Part shown: piece after piece, positions 34,502-46,109 of the stretch
Layout of the letters: every line of letters begins with the position of its first letter
Position numbering within the stretch: the stretch's first letter is position 1
From: Gymnothorax reevesii
Taxonomy: Eukaryota > Chordata > Actinopteri > Anguilliformes > Muraenidae
Direction: 5' to 3'
Length of the DNA: 64,000 nt
NCBI GenBank assembly: GCA_029721435.1
Contig: CM056583.1
Location: 77,503,120-77,567,119 of the forward strand
The notes under the pieces: model-generated
What the model was told of the DNA's origin: nothing
Databases searched by the model: none
What the model saw: the letters and a program-made list of their open reading frames with translations, nothing else
Translations under genes and position numbers: made by a program

Positions 34502-36399
34502 AATAAAGGTAGCATGTATTCCATTAAAAAAAAAAAAGGTTTTCCATTTTACTGAAAGTACCCCAAGCTGCTTACTCTTGGTTTTTTGTACATGCAGTTA
34601 CAGTGAGATGGCTTTCAGCAGCAGCAGGAGCGTTAGGTATGCTGGTAAGGATGTCAAGTAAATTTCTTGATAGTATAAGTCATGTAAAAAAAACCAAAAG
34701 GCAATAAGTAAAAGCAAAGGGCAGCCAGCGCGGCGGGGCAACCTACAGTTTGTCAGTGTCACTTCTTAGCATGACAAGACGTGAGCAGATGGCTCATCAG
34801 TGTATGCTAGAATGATGTCACAGAGCGGGCAAAGTCCCAATCCTTCTGGTGATCCCCATGGGACCTTATATCTGAAAATAATTTAAACAGTTGTCAGTGA
34901 CGGGAGACAAACTATTTTTTGGTCCCATTTGAATCATACCATGAATATACACATATGATGTTTGTTGATTTAAAAGATAATTTTGCAGGCCAATAAATTA
35001 GCAGTTTGTTTTGAAGATTGTGAGGTAAATTTAGTTTCGTGTGAGACTGCTCAGTGAACTACATCTCTCGTCAAGCACAAATGTATGTCACCAATGCGAG
35101 AGTGGCCTTCTGCTTGGCACACTTTAAAGTATTAGCTTGTAGCCAACAAGCTAAATATTTAGCTTGTTGCTAGTAGCTATGGTTGCCTCTGTCTATGCGG
35201 TGGTTTTTAATGCTGAATGAATGGGTGCATTATTGGACAGGTATGGACAGTATTTGAGTAGTAGTAGTCCAGCATTAGGGGAGAACGGGTCTAGTTGTTA
35301 CTTGTCCATGTTGTTATATTCTAAATAGTTGCGATAATAAAACACAGACGGCGCTCAAATTTTTCCTGTTGCTTCGTGAAGGTGACCCGCATCTTTACGT
35401 GACAGAAGGACGTACGTCGAAAGTCACAGGTTAGTGTTCCAGAAAAAAGCTTGAAAAAGTAACTTTCTTGGTGTTTTAGAGATTTCCATTAACATCAAGT
35501 GTAATTTATACATACCCGGGATTTTCTGGATTATGAGAGAGGAAGACATTAGCCACTGTGTCATGACACACCCATGTAAAAATTGCACTGGAACATTTCA
35601 AAATGTCAGGACAATTGCGAAGGGCTGCTGATGAAGTTGTTACAGTAAGAACTTACCTCAAAACCTGCAAAAACTTGGACAAGATGAAATAACCTCACCA
35701 AATGACCTTCTACCTTTTTTTATTTCAGAAAGAAGCGTCGAAATTACAAACGAATAACAAAATGTGGCAATGCCATTAGAGAATGACTCAAGAGGTTCCT
35801 TACTGTAGCTTCATGGGATATTAGTAGTAAGGCATCCCCCTTAACTTGCCTACTTAAGTGGGAAACATGTCTCACTAAAGCAAATTCTTAGTGTAACAAA
35901 ATGCCCCACAACCTTTGATAAACTACCCCTCCTGTAACATACTACCCCGTAGGATTATGGGAGTCTGTTTTTCCCTCACCAGCATTACGCATGCGCAGAA
36001 TATAGGGGTTGCTGCAGATCAGTTATGTAGTCTAATAAACTATCTATCTTTACAGTGCATATTGATAACAAAAACCTGATAATGGCCGAGCTTCCCAGAT
36101 TCATTTAAGAAGATCTTAGCGCTAAGAGCCTCTTTAGATCCTTCTTAAGGCTCGAGTAAGAAGCAAACGTGTTTCCCAGTTTCCATCATAGCCCGAGACA
36201 ATCTTTTGTTAAGAGGGATTTGAAAGAGGGGTCTGGAGCACTCTTAACACCCTTCTTAGCGACGAAACACTGCAGATACAGCAGCGTCAGGCAAATCAAT
36301 GTGACACAACGCAAGGAGATATTAATACAGTCCGTACGGTTCAACCTTATTTCATTAATTATTATTTAGTATAATATCCAATTATTTATATAATAATTA
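34502..36399. other. gene-free sequence with a perfect short palindrome
   Basis: A perfect 26-base palindrome centred on AAATATTT lies at 35144-35169 (arms CAACAAGCTAAAT). Near 36090-36250 text rich in TTCTTAA motifs resembles Harbinger-type MITE DNA but has no defined ends. No gene was seen. Confidence 0.45.
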
Positions 36400-37530
36400 G
36401 GGTCCGATCCTCCAGGCCCCCAGGCCTGCAAGATCTTGGCAAGGGCCCTATTGTTCTTCACGTGTTTATTATTCTTTCTTTATTATTCTTTCTTCTTACG
36501 CCTCTTTGAGCATAAATTTCACTCCCTAAACATGCTCAAAAACTCACTAAATTTGCCAGACACCTCATGCCTGGCGAAAAATTTGCTAAAATGTCAAAAT
36601 TATCCCCATAGGTCACAAAATGGCTCTCTAGCGCCACTCAGAAACATTATATTGGCACTTAGACGGCCACCACGACTAGTAGGAAAGTCATAGAGAGATG
36701 ACACCAACACTACATTGTTCACCTCATTGTGACCTAAAAACTAACAATTGACACCCCTGACCTGAATCGAACAGGAAGTTCGCAATTTGCATATCAAAAT
36801 TGCCATTCGCCCCTAAATTTGGCCTAAATTTGCCCTCGAAAAAACGCAAACTCCTTTAAGGGCGTTCATAGTATTGACCCCAAATGCGAATTGATGACAA
36901 AGCGCACTCTGTCGATAAAAACTACTTTACAACTTTGGCAAAAGTCTAACGGTTGGGATTTCATGAGATGTCAAAGATGGGGTCCCCAGCCACTTTGACT
37001 GCCTTTTTTTGATGCGTACGCAAATTCCAACCTAAATGTGACCCCTTAAACATACTCAAAAAAACAAATTCTGCAGTTTATTCATAGTGGCTTAAAACAT
37101 TTTTACAATGTGAAAATTTATCACCAAAGAGACAAAATGGGTCTCTAGCACCACCTAAATACACCAAAATAGGGCTTTTGCAATCACCACGGCCTGTTGC
37201 AATGACATAAAATTCTGAAAAAATACACACGGAGCTCTCACTGGATTTAGTGAAAATTCATTCAAGACTTTTTGAAATAAAAAATTTTATGAGCATAATA
37301 CGCTGTACAGTAATATATACTTTCTTGCTGTGGACAAACCGTTCATCGTATCAAAATGTCCTTTGGTATACTTCATAAGCTCTATTTGGAGAAACAATTT
37401 GCCAAGCGTGGTACCATTTGAATGAATATTTGGCAAGATGTAGACATGTTATGAATACTCATATTTTGAAAAATATAGAGTGACGCACTTTTGAATTCAC
37501 GATAGGTTGCAGTGTAGAAAACTTTTGTCT
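36400..37530 (+). repeat. teleost-type dispersed repeat
   Basis: The text has a run of GGCAAGGGCCCTATTGTTCT, then TTATT/TTCTT tracts, then CCTAAACATGCTCAAAAACT, CACCTCATGCCTGGCGAAAA and repeated 'ctctagcgccac' blocks at 36626 and 37142. I recall this arrangement from many fish genomes as an uncharacterised dispersed repeat. It appears to contain an internal imperfect duplication (36500-36700 against 37040-37230). Its class and right boundary are uncertain. Confidence 0.5.
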
Positions 37531-37609
37531 GTGTTCAGTGGACATGCTCCCAAAATTTCAGCTTTCTAGGATTTACGTGGAAGAACCATTTATGAATTTC
37601 TTGATCATT

Positions 37610-37740
37610 ATTGATTTTGAGCGTTTTTTCTTTTCTTTCCTTAGTCTTAGGAAAAAAAGACAAAGGGGTGATTTGATTGAGGTCTTTAAATATGGTAAAG
37701 GGATTAAGAAAGTGAATTATGTAGGATTCCTTCGACCAGG
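37610..37740 (+). pseudogene. LINE reverse-transcriptase C-terminal crumb
   Basis: The plus-strand frame contains LRKKRQRGDLIEVFKYGKGI. This resembles the R-R-x-R-G-D-[LM]-I-E-V-[FY]-K-I block downstream of the polymerase core in CR1/L2/RTE-type LINE proteins. Only about 40 residues are recognisable, next to the left end of the minus-strand LTR element. It could be a chance likeness, but the RGDLIEVFK match is specific. Confidence 0.5.
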
Positions 37741-39450
37741 TGGTTAAAGATCTCGGAAAAACACTGGGAGAGACACAGATAACACGGAACACTCGGACCT
37801 CGGAACATAGGGGGGAGAGACGCCATATGCAGGGATAACAGAATTTCATAGAAAAACTCAAAAGACTCGGGAAAAAATAAAACATGGCACACAGGCAAAA
37901 AGAACCACCATGCTCAGGTACTGAAAAGAGGAGAAACTCAGGAACTAACACAACTAAAACTCGGGCACTCGGGAACAAAAAGGGGCTGGGCACGGACTAC
38001 GGCACTCGTGAACACAAGGGGCTTGGAACAGACTGGGGCACTCGAGAACACTATGGAGCTCGAGACAGACTGGGGCACAGCTGGCGCAGAATGGCAGACT
38101 CGGGAGGGCACAGCTGCCGCAGAATGGCAGACTCGGAAGGGCACAGCAGGCAGAGGGCAGACTCAGAGGGCACAGCAGGTAGAGGGCAGACTCGAAAGGG
38201 CACAGCTGGCGGAGGGCAGACTCGGGAGGGCACAGCAGGCAGAGGGCAGACTCTGATGGCACAGCTGGCAGAAGGCAGACTCGGAAGGGCACAGCTGGCA
38301 GAGGGCAGACTCGGGAGGGAACAGCAGGCAGACGCAGACTCGGAAGGGCACAGCAGGCAGAGGGCAGACTCGGACGGCACAGCTGGCAGAAGGCAGACTC
38401 GGAAGGGCACAGCAGGCAGAGGGCAGACTCGGACGGCACAGCTGGCAGAATGCAGACTCGGAAGGGCACAGCTTGCAGAGGGCAGACTCGGACGGGCACA
38501 GCAGGCAGAGGGCAGACTCGGATGGCACAGCTAGCAGATGGCTGCCTTGGAAGGCACAGCTGGCAGAAGGCAGACTCGGAAGGGCACAGCCGGCAAAGGG
38601 CAGACTCGGAACGCACAGCTGGCAGATGGCTGACTCGGACAGCACAGTTGGTGGAGGGCAGACTCGGGAGGGCACAGCGGGCAGAGGACAGATTCGGGAG
38701 GGAACTGCAGGCAGAGGGCAGACTCGGACGGCACAGCTAGCAGATGGCTGCCTTGGAAGGCACAGCTGGCAGAAGGCAGACTCGGAAGGGCACAGCCGGC
38801 AAAGGGCAGACTCGGAACGCACAGCTGGCAGATGGCTGACTCGGACAGCACAGTTGGTGGAGGGCAGACTCGGGAGGGCACAGCGGGCAGAGGACAGATT
38901 CGGGAGGGAACTGCAGGCAGAGGGCAGACTCGGACGGCACAGCTGGCAGATGGCTGACTCGGACAGCACAGCTGGCAGATGGCAGAATCAGGAGGAACAG
39001 GGACACTCGGACACAGAACTGGGATGGAGGGAGTTGTGAGAGATGACCGAAGAGAGAATGGGGGCGATGAGAGGAATGAGTGAAGTCAGATCTGACCAGC
39101 TCTGCACTGCCGGGATATATATATAGGGAGGGGGCATGAAAATTAATATAATTAACAACACGAGGGAAACCTAATTACATGATACAGGAAAACATCCACA
39201 CATAGACAAGGATCGCAAGACTCTCCCATAGACGGGATAAATAAAGTGAAAAAGGACTCCTAAGTGCATAGAGTGAGAGGCAGGACAGATGAGAATAATG
39301 CAGAGAATCTGCGGGAAACACAGTGAAGCAGATTAAGCGAAAGCGAGAGGCGGAGACTAGAACAGGGTGAATGCGGAGAGGTCGTTAGTCAATAAGCAAG
39401 TGCAGCTGTACAATCCCGAGTGCTTGTTAGTACGTTAGTCTAATATACAA
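37741..39450 (-). mobile_element. LTR-related element carrying a minisatellite, minus strand
   Basis: The minus-strand text from 39450 to about 39190 is homologous to the plus-strand LTRs at 20265 and 40905. Shared blocks are ACTAACAAGCACT, GGGATTGTA-GCTGCAC, TAGTCTCCGCC and CTGCCTCTCACTCT. It continues through TATATATATAC-like DNA near 39118 into the minisatellite (38074-38992). Beyond that is text resembling the 17637-18685 LTR (TTGAGCATGGTG). It is truncated at both ends: the LTR's first ~300 bases are missing on the right, and no AATAAA/CA end was identified on the left. Confidence 0.6.
38074..38992 (-). repeat. 29/30-bp minisatellite, about 31 units
   Basis: The unit is close to GGGCAGACTCGGAAGGGCAC followed by AGCTGGCAGA, 30 bases, with some 29-base variants. 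A 206-base higher-order block (about 38509-38714) is repeated almost exactly at 38715-38920. The unit lacks stop codons in most frames, so long open frames arise on both strands (Pro/Ser/Cys-rich on the minus strand, Gly/Arg/Gln-rich on the plus strand). The mix of 29- and 30-base units shifts phase repeatedly, which argues against protein coding. Confidence 0.92.
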
Positions 39451-40518
39451 TGTTAGTTTTTTGGACGCCAAGAGCAATGAACAAACATCATTTTTGTAAT
39501 TCAAACAGGATCATTGGTATAATTCAAACGGGATCAAAAAATAGTTTATTTCTTGCTATTGACAACCATGCAATTTTTTTTTTCAAAATGAGGTCCCATG
39601 GTGGTCAACTGGAAGGGGCACGACTTTGCCTCTCAATGAAGCCATGTGTGTAAATGCTACCTTTGCATGGGGTACTAAGTTAAAAAAAAAAAAAAAACTG
39701 TGAGAATTACTGCATTGTTAAACCAAAGTGAAAAATACCTTTTAATATAAGCTGAGAATCTGTGCTTAACTACATCTGAATCATTTGTATTAAAAAAAAG
39801 GCAGACTATATTAACGATCAGTAAAAATAAACAAGTAAATAAAAATAAATCTAGAATTCAGATGATTTCAGCTTCAATTCACTTAAGCCATTGTGCTATT
39901 CATGATGCATTACATTCCAGAAAAAAAACATGCGACATAAAGATCAACTGAATGTTGTTTGTAGCAGCAAGTTGCAAAACTAATGACTCATTTATGTTTT
40001 ATCAAGACCTCAACATGACATCAATTAAAAAGGCTACACTGGCACACTTGAATACTTAATTTATTTATGGAAAGTAAGCAGTGACACTTTTCAGTCCCGA
40101 GCCCCATTGCCACAGATGAATGAAAGTGAGTGCAAGAAAGTAAATTTTACAAAATCTGTTTGTCATTCTCTCTCTGTAATTCTTGTGTTTTCCATAAATG
40201 TCTCTCTATCTCTTATCAGCTGTCTCCCCAGGGGATTTTCCTCTTTGCGTTGCATCAACGTTGGGAATTTCCTTGAAAAGTATTCTCACATCTGCTGCAT
40301 TTTTAAATATGATGGAATCTACTAGTTTAGCAATGGAATATGCCTCTAAAAAACAAGTAGGATGAATGATTAGGTTTGTGTAGAGTCTAAGGATTGTTTC
40401 AATAAGCTTCTCGAAATGAGGCTTTTATATGTACTTCCAGTTTGTTTGGAGTATTCTGCTTCTGTTTAGTTAAATCTCATGAACTATCTTCTTTTTTTGG
40501 ACGAATACCACAGTGAAC
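39451..40518. other. gene-free sequence
   Basis: A-rich tracts lie near 39680 and 39795. No gene or repeat family was recognised. Confidence 0.45.
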
Positions 40519-41604
40519 TGTTATGATTCTGTTGTGCCTGACCATGTTTTCGTTAGGACTCTGATTCCAAGCCATGTTTTTTATTTATTTCATGCCATGT
40601 TTTATATTTTGCCTGTCTTGCTTTGTCCTGCATTCCTTGCCATATTTCTTAGTCTCTGTTTATATTATTGATCCAGTTCATGTTCTTGCCATTGCCATGC
40701 ATTGCGCATCGTCTTCCCTGTCTGGTCATATGTGGTGTGACAGTTTTATCCCCCAGTCTTGTGTGCCACGTTTTCAGGTGATTTCATGGTTTCTGGGTTT
40801 CCAAACATTCCTTCCAATCTCATTTGCTTTCTTCACCTTACTGTTCTATCTTTACTAACAGTTTATTATTTTAGATAAATTACTAACATTACCTAACATT
40901 GATTATAGTACTAACTTACTAACAAGCTCTAGGGATTGTATAGGTGCACTTTACTAATTGACTAACGAGCTCTCAGCACTCGCTCTGCTCTTGTCTCCGC
41001 CCCTTGCCTTCACTCAATTTACTTTGCTTTGCTTCAGCAGATTCTCCGCACCTTGTTAAACACTGTTCTGCCTCTCACTCTGTGCACTTTAGAACTCCAT
41101 AACCGGAGTCGTCTGTTTGTCATAGGTTGTCAGTGTAATCCCTGTCCGCATTTTGGCTTTCGCCAATTTCATGTCGTTAGGAACTTCCTCTTGTTCATTT
41201 CTTTGTTAATTAGGCTGATCCAGCTCACCTGTTCCTTACCATAACATGTGACTTCCCGTATGTGTATTTAAACAGTCATTTCACAACCAGCACTTGTCAA
41301 AACGTTTTCCTTGTGCTGTGATCGTTTATGCCTTGTACTCTTAGTGTTATACTTCGGACTGGAACGTCGCGGATTTTCCTTTGATATACCTGTGCCCGCG
41401 TACCATTCCTGTTTTGCCCGACCCTGAGTTTCATATTTGCTGCTCTGTTTACGAACTGGATTACGACTACCGGATTCTGATTTTGGATTGTGGACTCTGT
41501 ACCCTTGATTACTGCCCTGTCAGGGTTTCCACCCCAGAACCAATAAAGATCAAGTTTATTGGATACTTTTGGTCTCGCTTCTGGTTCCTGAACGCTACCT
41601 CACA
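40519..41604 (+). mobile_element. solo LTR, copy 2, with likely target duplication
   Basis: The segment starts TGTTATGATTCTG and ends GCTACCTCACA, 1086 bases. It has a TATTTAAA box at 41265 and AATAAA at 41542-41547. The five bases before it are TGAAC (40514-40518) and after it TGTAC (41605-41609). One mismatch separates them, so they are a plausible 5-bp target duplication. It matches 19864-21074 over its length, and copy 1 is about 125 bases longer through insertions. No internal retroelement sequence remains, which defines it as a solo LTR. Confidence 0.75.
41265..41272 (+). promoter_or_regulatory. TATA-like box of solo LTR copy 2
   Basis: TATTTAAA lies at the same relative place as the box at 20624 in copy 1. 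It is likely the LTR promoter. Confidence 0.5.
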
Positions 41605-42930
41605 TGTACAAAGCAGAAATAAACTATCTTGCCCTTTGGTGCTTCATATGGTGGTGTTGCACGAAATCAATCAGAACAAGTCAAACTAGTTATAGCATGC
41701 ACAAGTCAATCTACGCTCATAAAAAAAAAGTTTAATCATTTAATCAATTAAATGAGGAAAATTAATAAAAGTCTGTGATACTTGTGATCTATGCTATGAC
41801 ATTTTCGAGAAAGCAGTAATCTTGTTAAATAGCTCTGTTTCAATTTCTGGCTTTATTTTAAACTAGTGCTGCACAAAAGGGCAGTGGATTGTTTTGCTAT
41901 GTTTTTCATTCATTCTGCTCAACTTCTACTTGACTGAGATTCTGAAACATTGAGACTGTAGCTTAAGAAAGAAGGGGAGCATCTACATTTATGGATCAAA
42001 TTTCATAACTGTTTTCAGGAAATAGTGATTAATTTATGCAAATTATGGCATCAACATTGGCAGCCTAATTTTGGGACAGGTCATTAACCAAGTTACCTTG
42101 TTTTTGAATTCTCATGCAATATCATACCAAGAATTTCACGCTTTTCAATGCAATGACCAGACTGCAATGACACTGAATGCATTCTCTTTTGAACAATCTG
42201 TACTACTGTGCGTAAATTCTAGGCACATTTAGAACAATTTTGTAAGGTAAGGATGCTCCCAGAAATGCTGGAAAGAAAGGTTTCTGAATTTAGAAAAATG
42301 TACTATAAAGATTAGTGACCTGTTAAAAACTATATATCACCAAAAGTTAGCATGACTACCCTTTCCCTGAAAATTAGGAACAGTGCTCTGCAGTTACAGC
42401 CTCAGTGATGTTGAGATCAGGGCTCTGTCAGGCTTTGTTATCTGTATCAACTGTTTTAGTGAAATACAAATATTTTTTGCAATTTTTTTTATATTTGGTG
42501 TCTCAAATGTGCCTTTTGTATATGCAGAAAGAGTGATGAGGAAAACAAAAACTGAACATCTAAGATCAAATTGAAATTTTAATCAAATCAAAATTTCCCA
42601 ACACATTTGCTCTGTATGCTATGTAAGTACATAAAATCCAAATCCAGCATCCCTTGCATTACAACAATGAGACGTTTTTTCCGTTTTTTCCTGATCATCA
42701 TCGTCGTCTTCAATATTTCCCTGCCTATCACGGAAATGATCTCCTCATCCATAGCGCTTTGCTAAATAACAAAATGGATTCCATTATATTGCTAATGGAT
42801 ATATCATAGGGAGATGAAATTGATCCATGGTCCTTAGACTTGAATCAATAAGGCTTGACTTAGAGTGACGGTGTCATTTTAATGTCTTAAAATAATTTTC
42901 CATGGTCAGCGATAGCCAAGTTTAAAAATA
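41605..42930. other. gene-free sequence
   Basis: No feature was recognised. Open frames are short and without domains. Confidence 0.45.
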
Positions 42931-43460
42931 AAAGTTTTAGAGGGCGGCAAATATTGGTGTAGTCCCGCTTAATGTCTGAGCATTGTCATAATTCAAATAG
43001 TACAGTATATACTCATCAGACTCACTAACAGGTTGCATGGGCAAGACCTCCATGTTTGCATACATATTGGGAAGGTCTGTGTCTGTGTTTTCAATTCTAC
43101 AGAGGAAAGCTTTGGTGAGAAGCATCTATATGACTGACAGTCCATTTATCTGGTAACCCTGCAGTTCCTTTGGTGTCAGCCATTACAGTGACAGCCCGCT
43201 CCTTATCTTTCACAGCCCGGTCCTCTATGACAGTGTTGGATCATGGCTGATGCAGACGATTTGTGACACTCTGAGAGCAGCACTTGCATAGATCTGCGAT
43301 TGTCCCGAAGAACAGCTGGAGCCAGACCGAGGAAGACTTTGTGCACAATAAATTTTGTTCATGTTGCTTGGATGACTGCAGAAATCAACAGCCATAAATC
43401 TTCCTGAATCAGAATGCACATGCCTGAAGGTGGAAATATTTGTGTCTGCTCCAGCCACTA
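42931..43460 (-). other. two adjacent unassigned open frames
   Basis: On the minus strand, frames at 43225-43458 (77 codons) and 42937-43125 (62 codons) lie close together and could be pieces of one decayed coding sequence. The first holds SLPRSGSSCSSGQSQ and the second an acidic run SESDEYILYYLNYDN. I recognise neither family. GC content is a little higher than in the flanks. They may be exons, a processed pseudogene or chance. Confidence 0.2.
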
Positions 43461-43557
43461 GAATTTGTCGGAGGCAAAGAGTGAGTACTGAGTTAAGCGA
43501 GTGGGGGTAGTATGCATGGATTTGTTTTCTTCAAAGAAATCAGCCTAAACTTGTATA

Positions 43558-45143
43558 CAGTTCTGTGAAGAAGTATTTTCCCCCTTCCTGATTTCTTACT
43601 TTTTTGTATATTTTTCATGTTTCAGATGATCAAAAAAAATTTTAAATAAGAAACAGATAACCCGAGTAAATACAAAATGTAGTTTTTAAATGATGATTTC
43701 ATTTATTAAGGGAAAAAAGCTATCCAAACCTACCTGGCCCTTTGTGAAAAAGTAATTGCCCTCCCTTGTTAAATCATGAATTAACTGTGATTAACCACAT
43801 TTTTTAGTCCAGTTTCACTAGCCACACCCAGGCCTGATTACTGCCAGACCTGTTGAATCAAGAAATCACTTCAATAGAACCTGTCTGACAAAGTGAAGTA
43901 GGCTAAAAGATTTCAAAAAGCAACATGTCATGCCGTGAACTAAAAAAATTCAAGAACAGATGAGAAACAAAGAAATTAACCTCTATCAGTCTGGAAAGAG
44001 TTGCAAAGCCATTTCTAAAGCTTTTGGACTCCAGCGAACCACAATGAGAGCCATTATCCACAAATGGAGAAAACTTTGAACAGTGGTGAACCTTCCCAGG
44101 AGTGGCCGGCCGACCAAAATTACTCCAAGAGTGCATCGACGACACATCCAGGAGGTCACAAAAGAACCCAGAACAACATCTGAAGAAGTGCAGGCCAGAC
44201 TTGCCTCAGTCAAAGTCAGTGTTCATGATTCATCAATAAGAGACTGGGCAAAAATGACATCCAAGGTGAAAACCACTGCTGGCCAAAAAGAACACAAAGG
44301 CTCATCTCACATTTGCCAAAATATATCTTGATGATTCCCAAGACTTTAGGGAAAATATTCTGTGGACTGAAAAGACAAAAGTTTAACTTTTTTGAAGGTG
44401 TGTGTCCCGTTACATCCGGCATAAAACTAACAGAGCATTTCATAAGAAGAACATCATACCAAAAGTGAAACATGATGGTAATGTGATGGTTTGGGGCTGG
44501 GCTGCTTTGCTGCTTCAGGACCTGGACAACTTGTCGTAATTGATGGAGCTATGAATTCTGCTCTCTGCCGGAAAATCCCGAAGGAGAATGTCCAACGATC
44601 AGTTTGTGACCTCAAGCTCAAGCGCACTTGGGTTATGCAGCAGGACTATGATCCGAAAGGCACCAGCAAGTCCACCTCTGAATGGTTTAAAAAAAACAAA
44701 ATGAAGATTTTGGAGTGGCCTAGTCAAAGTCCAGACTTAAATCCACTTGTGATGCAGTGGCATGACCTTAAATAGGCTGTTCATGTCCAAACCCCACCCA
44801 GTCTGGCTGAATTAAAAGAATTCTGCAAAGAAGAGTGGACTAAATTTCTTCCACAGTGATGTAAAAGACTCATTGCCAGTTATTGCAAACATTTGATTGC
44901 AGTTGTTGTCGCCAAGGGTGGCACAACCAGTTATTAGGATTTAGGGAGCAATTACTTTTTTCACATAGGGCCATGTAGGTTTGGATAATAAATTAAATCA
45001 TCATTTAAAAATTGTGCTTTGTATTTACTCGGGTTGTCTTTGTCTAATATTAAAATTTGTTCGATGATCTGAAACACTTAGGTGTGACAGATATGCAAAA
45101 AATAAGAAATCAGGAAGGGGGCAAATACTTTTTCACGGCACTG
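43558..45143 (+). mobile_element. Tc1-like transposon, end to end, 1586 bp
   Basis: The element is bounded by TA on both sides (43556-43557 and 45144-45145). The left end CAGTTCTGTGAAGAAGTATT and right end (read inwards) CAGTGCCGTGAAAAAGTATT begin long inverted repeats of about 200 bases. Both repeats include CCCCCTTCCTGATTTCTTA. These features are typical of fish Tc1 elements. The transposase inside is decayed, so the copy cannot move by itself but could be mobilised if its ends are still bound. Confidence 0.88.
43925..44937 (+). pseudogene. Tc1 transposase, decayed DD34E enzyme
   Basis: Tc1 transposases bind the inverted repeats and move the element by DDE chemistry. The frame starts at an ATG at 43925 and stops after 13 codons. 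Homologous sequence continues in shifted frames: INLYQSGKSCKAISKAFGL (paired-type DNA binding, about 43975-44035), VNLPRSGRPTKITPRVHRR (about 44085-44140), and VMVWGWAALLLQDLDN in the first frame or GCFAASGPG in another near 44485. At about 44365 the block that normally holds the first catalytic Asp reads WTEK in place of WTDE. The second Asp remains in QQDYDPKGTSK (about 44640-44670). The final Glu position reads SPDLNPLVMQWHDLK, Val replacing Glu. The natural C-terminal stop is at 44935-44937. Confidence 0.85.
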
Positions 45144-45145
45144 TA

Positions 45146-46109
45146 TGCATCTGTATCCTAACTACACAAATGTCCATTTAAGCAGAGGTTAATATTTTGA
45201 TTGATCTTAGAGTGAGAGTTAGCCAGAATCACTTTGTAAAGGGGGGAGCAAACTTTTGTATTTATTTTTTCACTTTTTCTAGCAAATTGGTTTTGTCCAT
45301 TCTCTGTAAATCTAATGTTCTTTCTCGTGCAATATGTTCACTGTTTGTTTTTTTTTTAATATATAGATAACAATGCCATATTCAAAAAAGCATTTTATGG
45401 ACTTTTTAGTTTAGTTTATGAGCTCCTCTGTTGACCTCTCCCTTTGATGGAGAAGGTGAGATTTTTCCCTTTTCCAACTCTTCATAAAAATACATATCGG
45501 TCATGCTTACCATCAGTGGTGTCGCAGCTCTCATGTCTCATTACTTAGTTCCTTCTCCTATGTTCCACCAGTTTTTGTGGGTTTTGTGGTTTGTCTCCTT
45601 GGGTGTCATACACCTCTCCTCCTCACATACACTTTTGTTTGCCTCACCCCTTTTGTGTAATTGTCTCATTTTTGCTTTACGATTTTTTTCCTCTTGCTTG
45701 ATGCAATCTTCTAGTTGCCTAGTATTGAGCTAAGTTCTTCGTCTTCAGTGTTTGGTAATAATAGAAAGGAAAAGTGTCAGTTTCTCTAAGTGAGCACTTT
45801 ATAAGGAACAATCTCCTTGTGCTTTTGCAGTCTCTAGAACAGGGACTGGGTGCCAACAAAGATTTTGTACCTGATTGTGAGCTGTCTGGCTGCTGCAGTA
45901 CAAGGATTGACGACTTTGCATCTGACCCCAGGACAGTTCCTGACCGCAGCTCTCATACACCCCTTTACTGCTGCTCGCCAATCGCCTGACTCAAACTGCC
46001 CCTCTCTTTGAACTTTCCTTTGCCCTCGTCAGTTCTGCTTGCCTGATTCCTGGTAATGAATATGCCCCTGCGGCTTTCACTGTAGTTCCTGTCAGGGTCA
46101 TAACATGTT
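45146..46109 (+). repeat. possible LTR 3' end, otherwise gene-free
   Basis: The first part shows nothing. From about 45500 the text is T/C-rich like an LTR, and 46050-46109 reads GATTCCTGGTAATG then CAGGGTCATAACA. This is comparable with the closing blocks of the repeats ending near 13960 and 63952. No left boundary, promoter or polyadenylation signal was fixed. Confidence 0.3.

Noticed and set aside
37884..39039. Long overlapping open frames (up to 268 codons) on both strands, Pro/Ser/Cys-rich or Gly/Arg/Gln-rich
   Set aside because: They come from the stop-free minisatellite unit. The mix of 29- and 30-base units shifts frame, and all frames are similarly open.
46092..46109. Start of a minus-strand LTR (TGTTATGACCCTG, as at 30112)
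   Set aside because: The 13-base match does not extend; the sequence beyond it differs from the LTR at 30112. A plus-strand LTR end is at least as likely.
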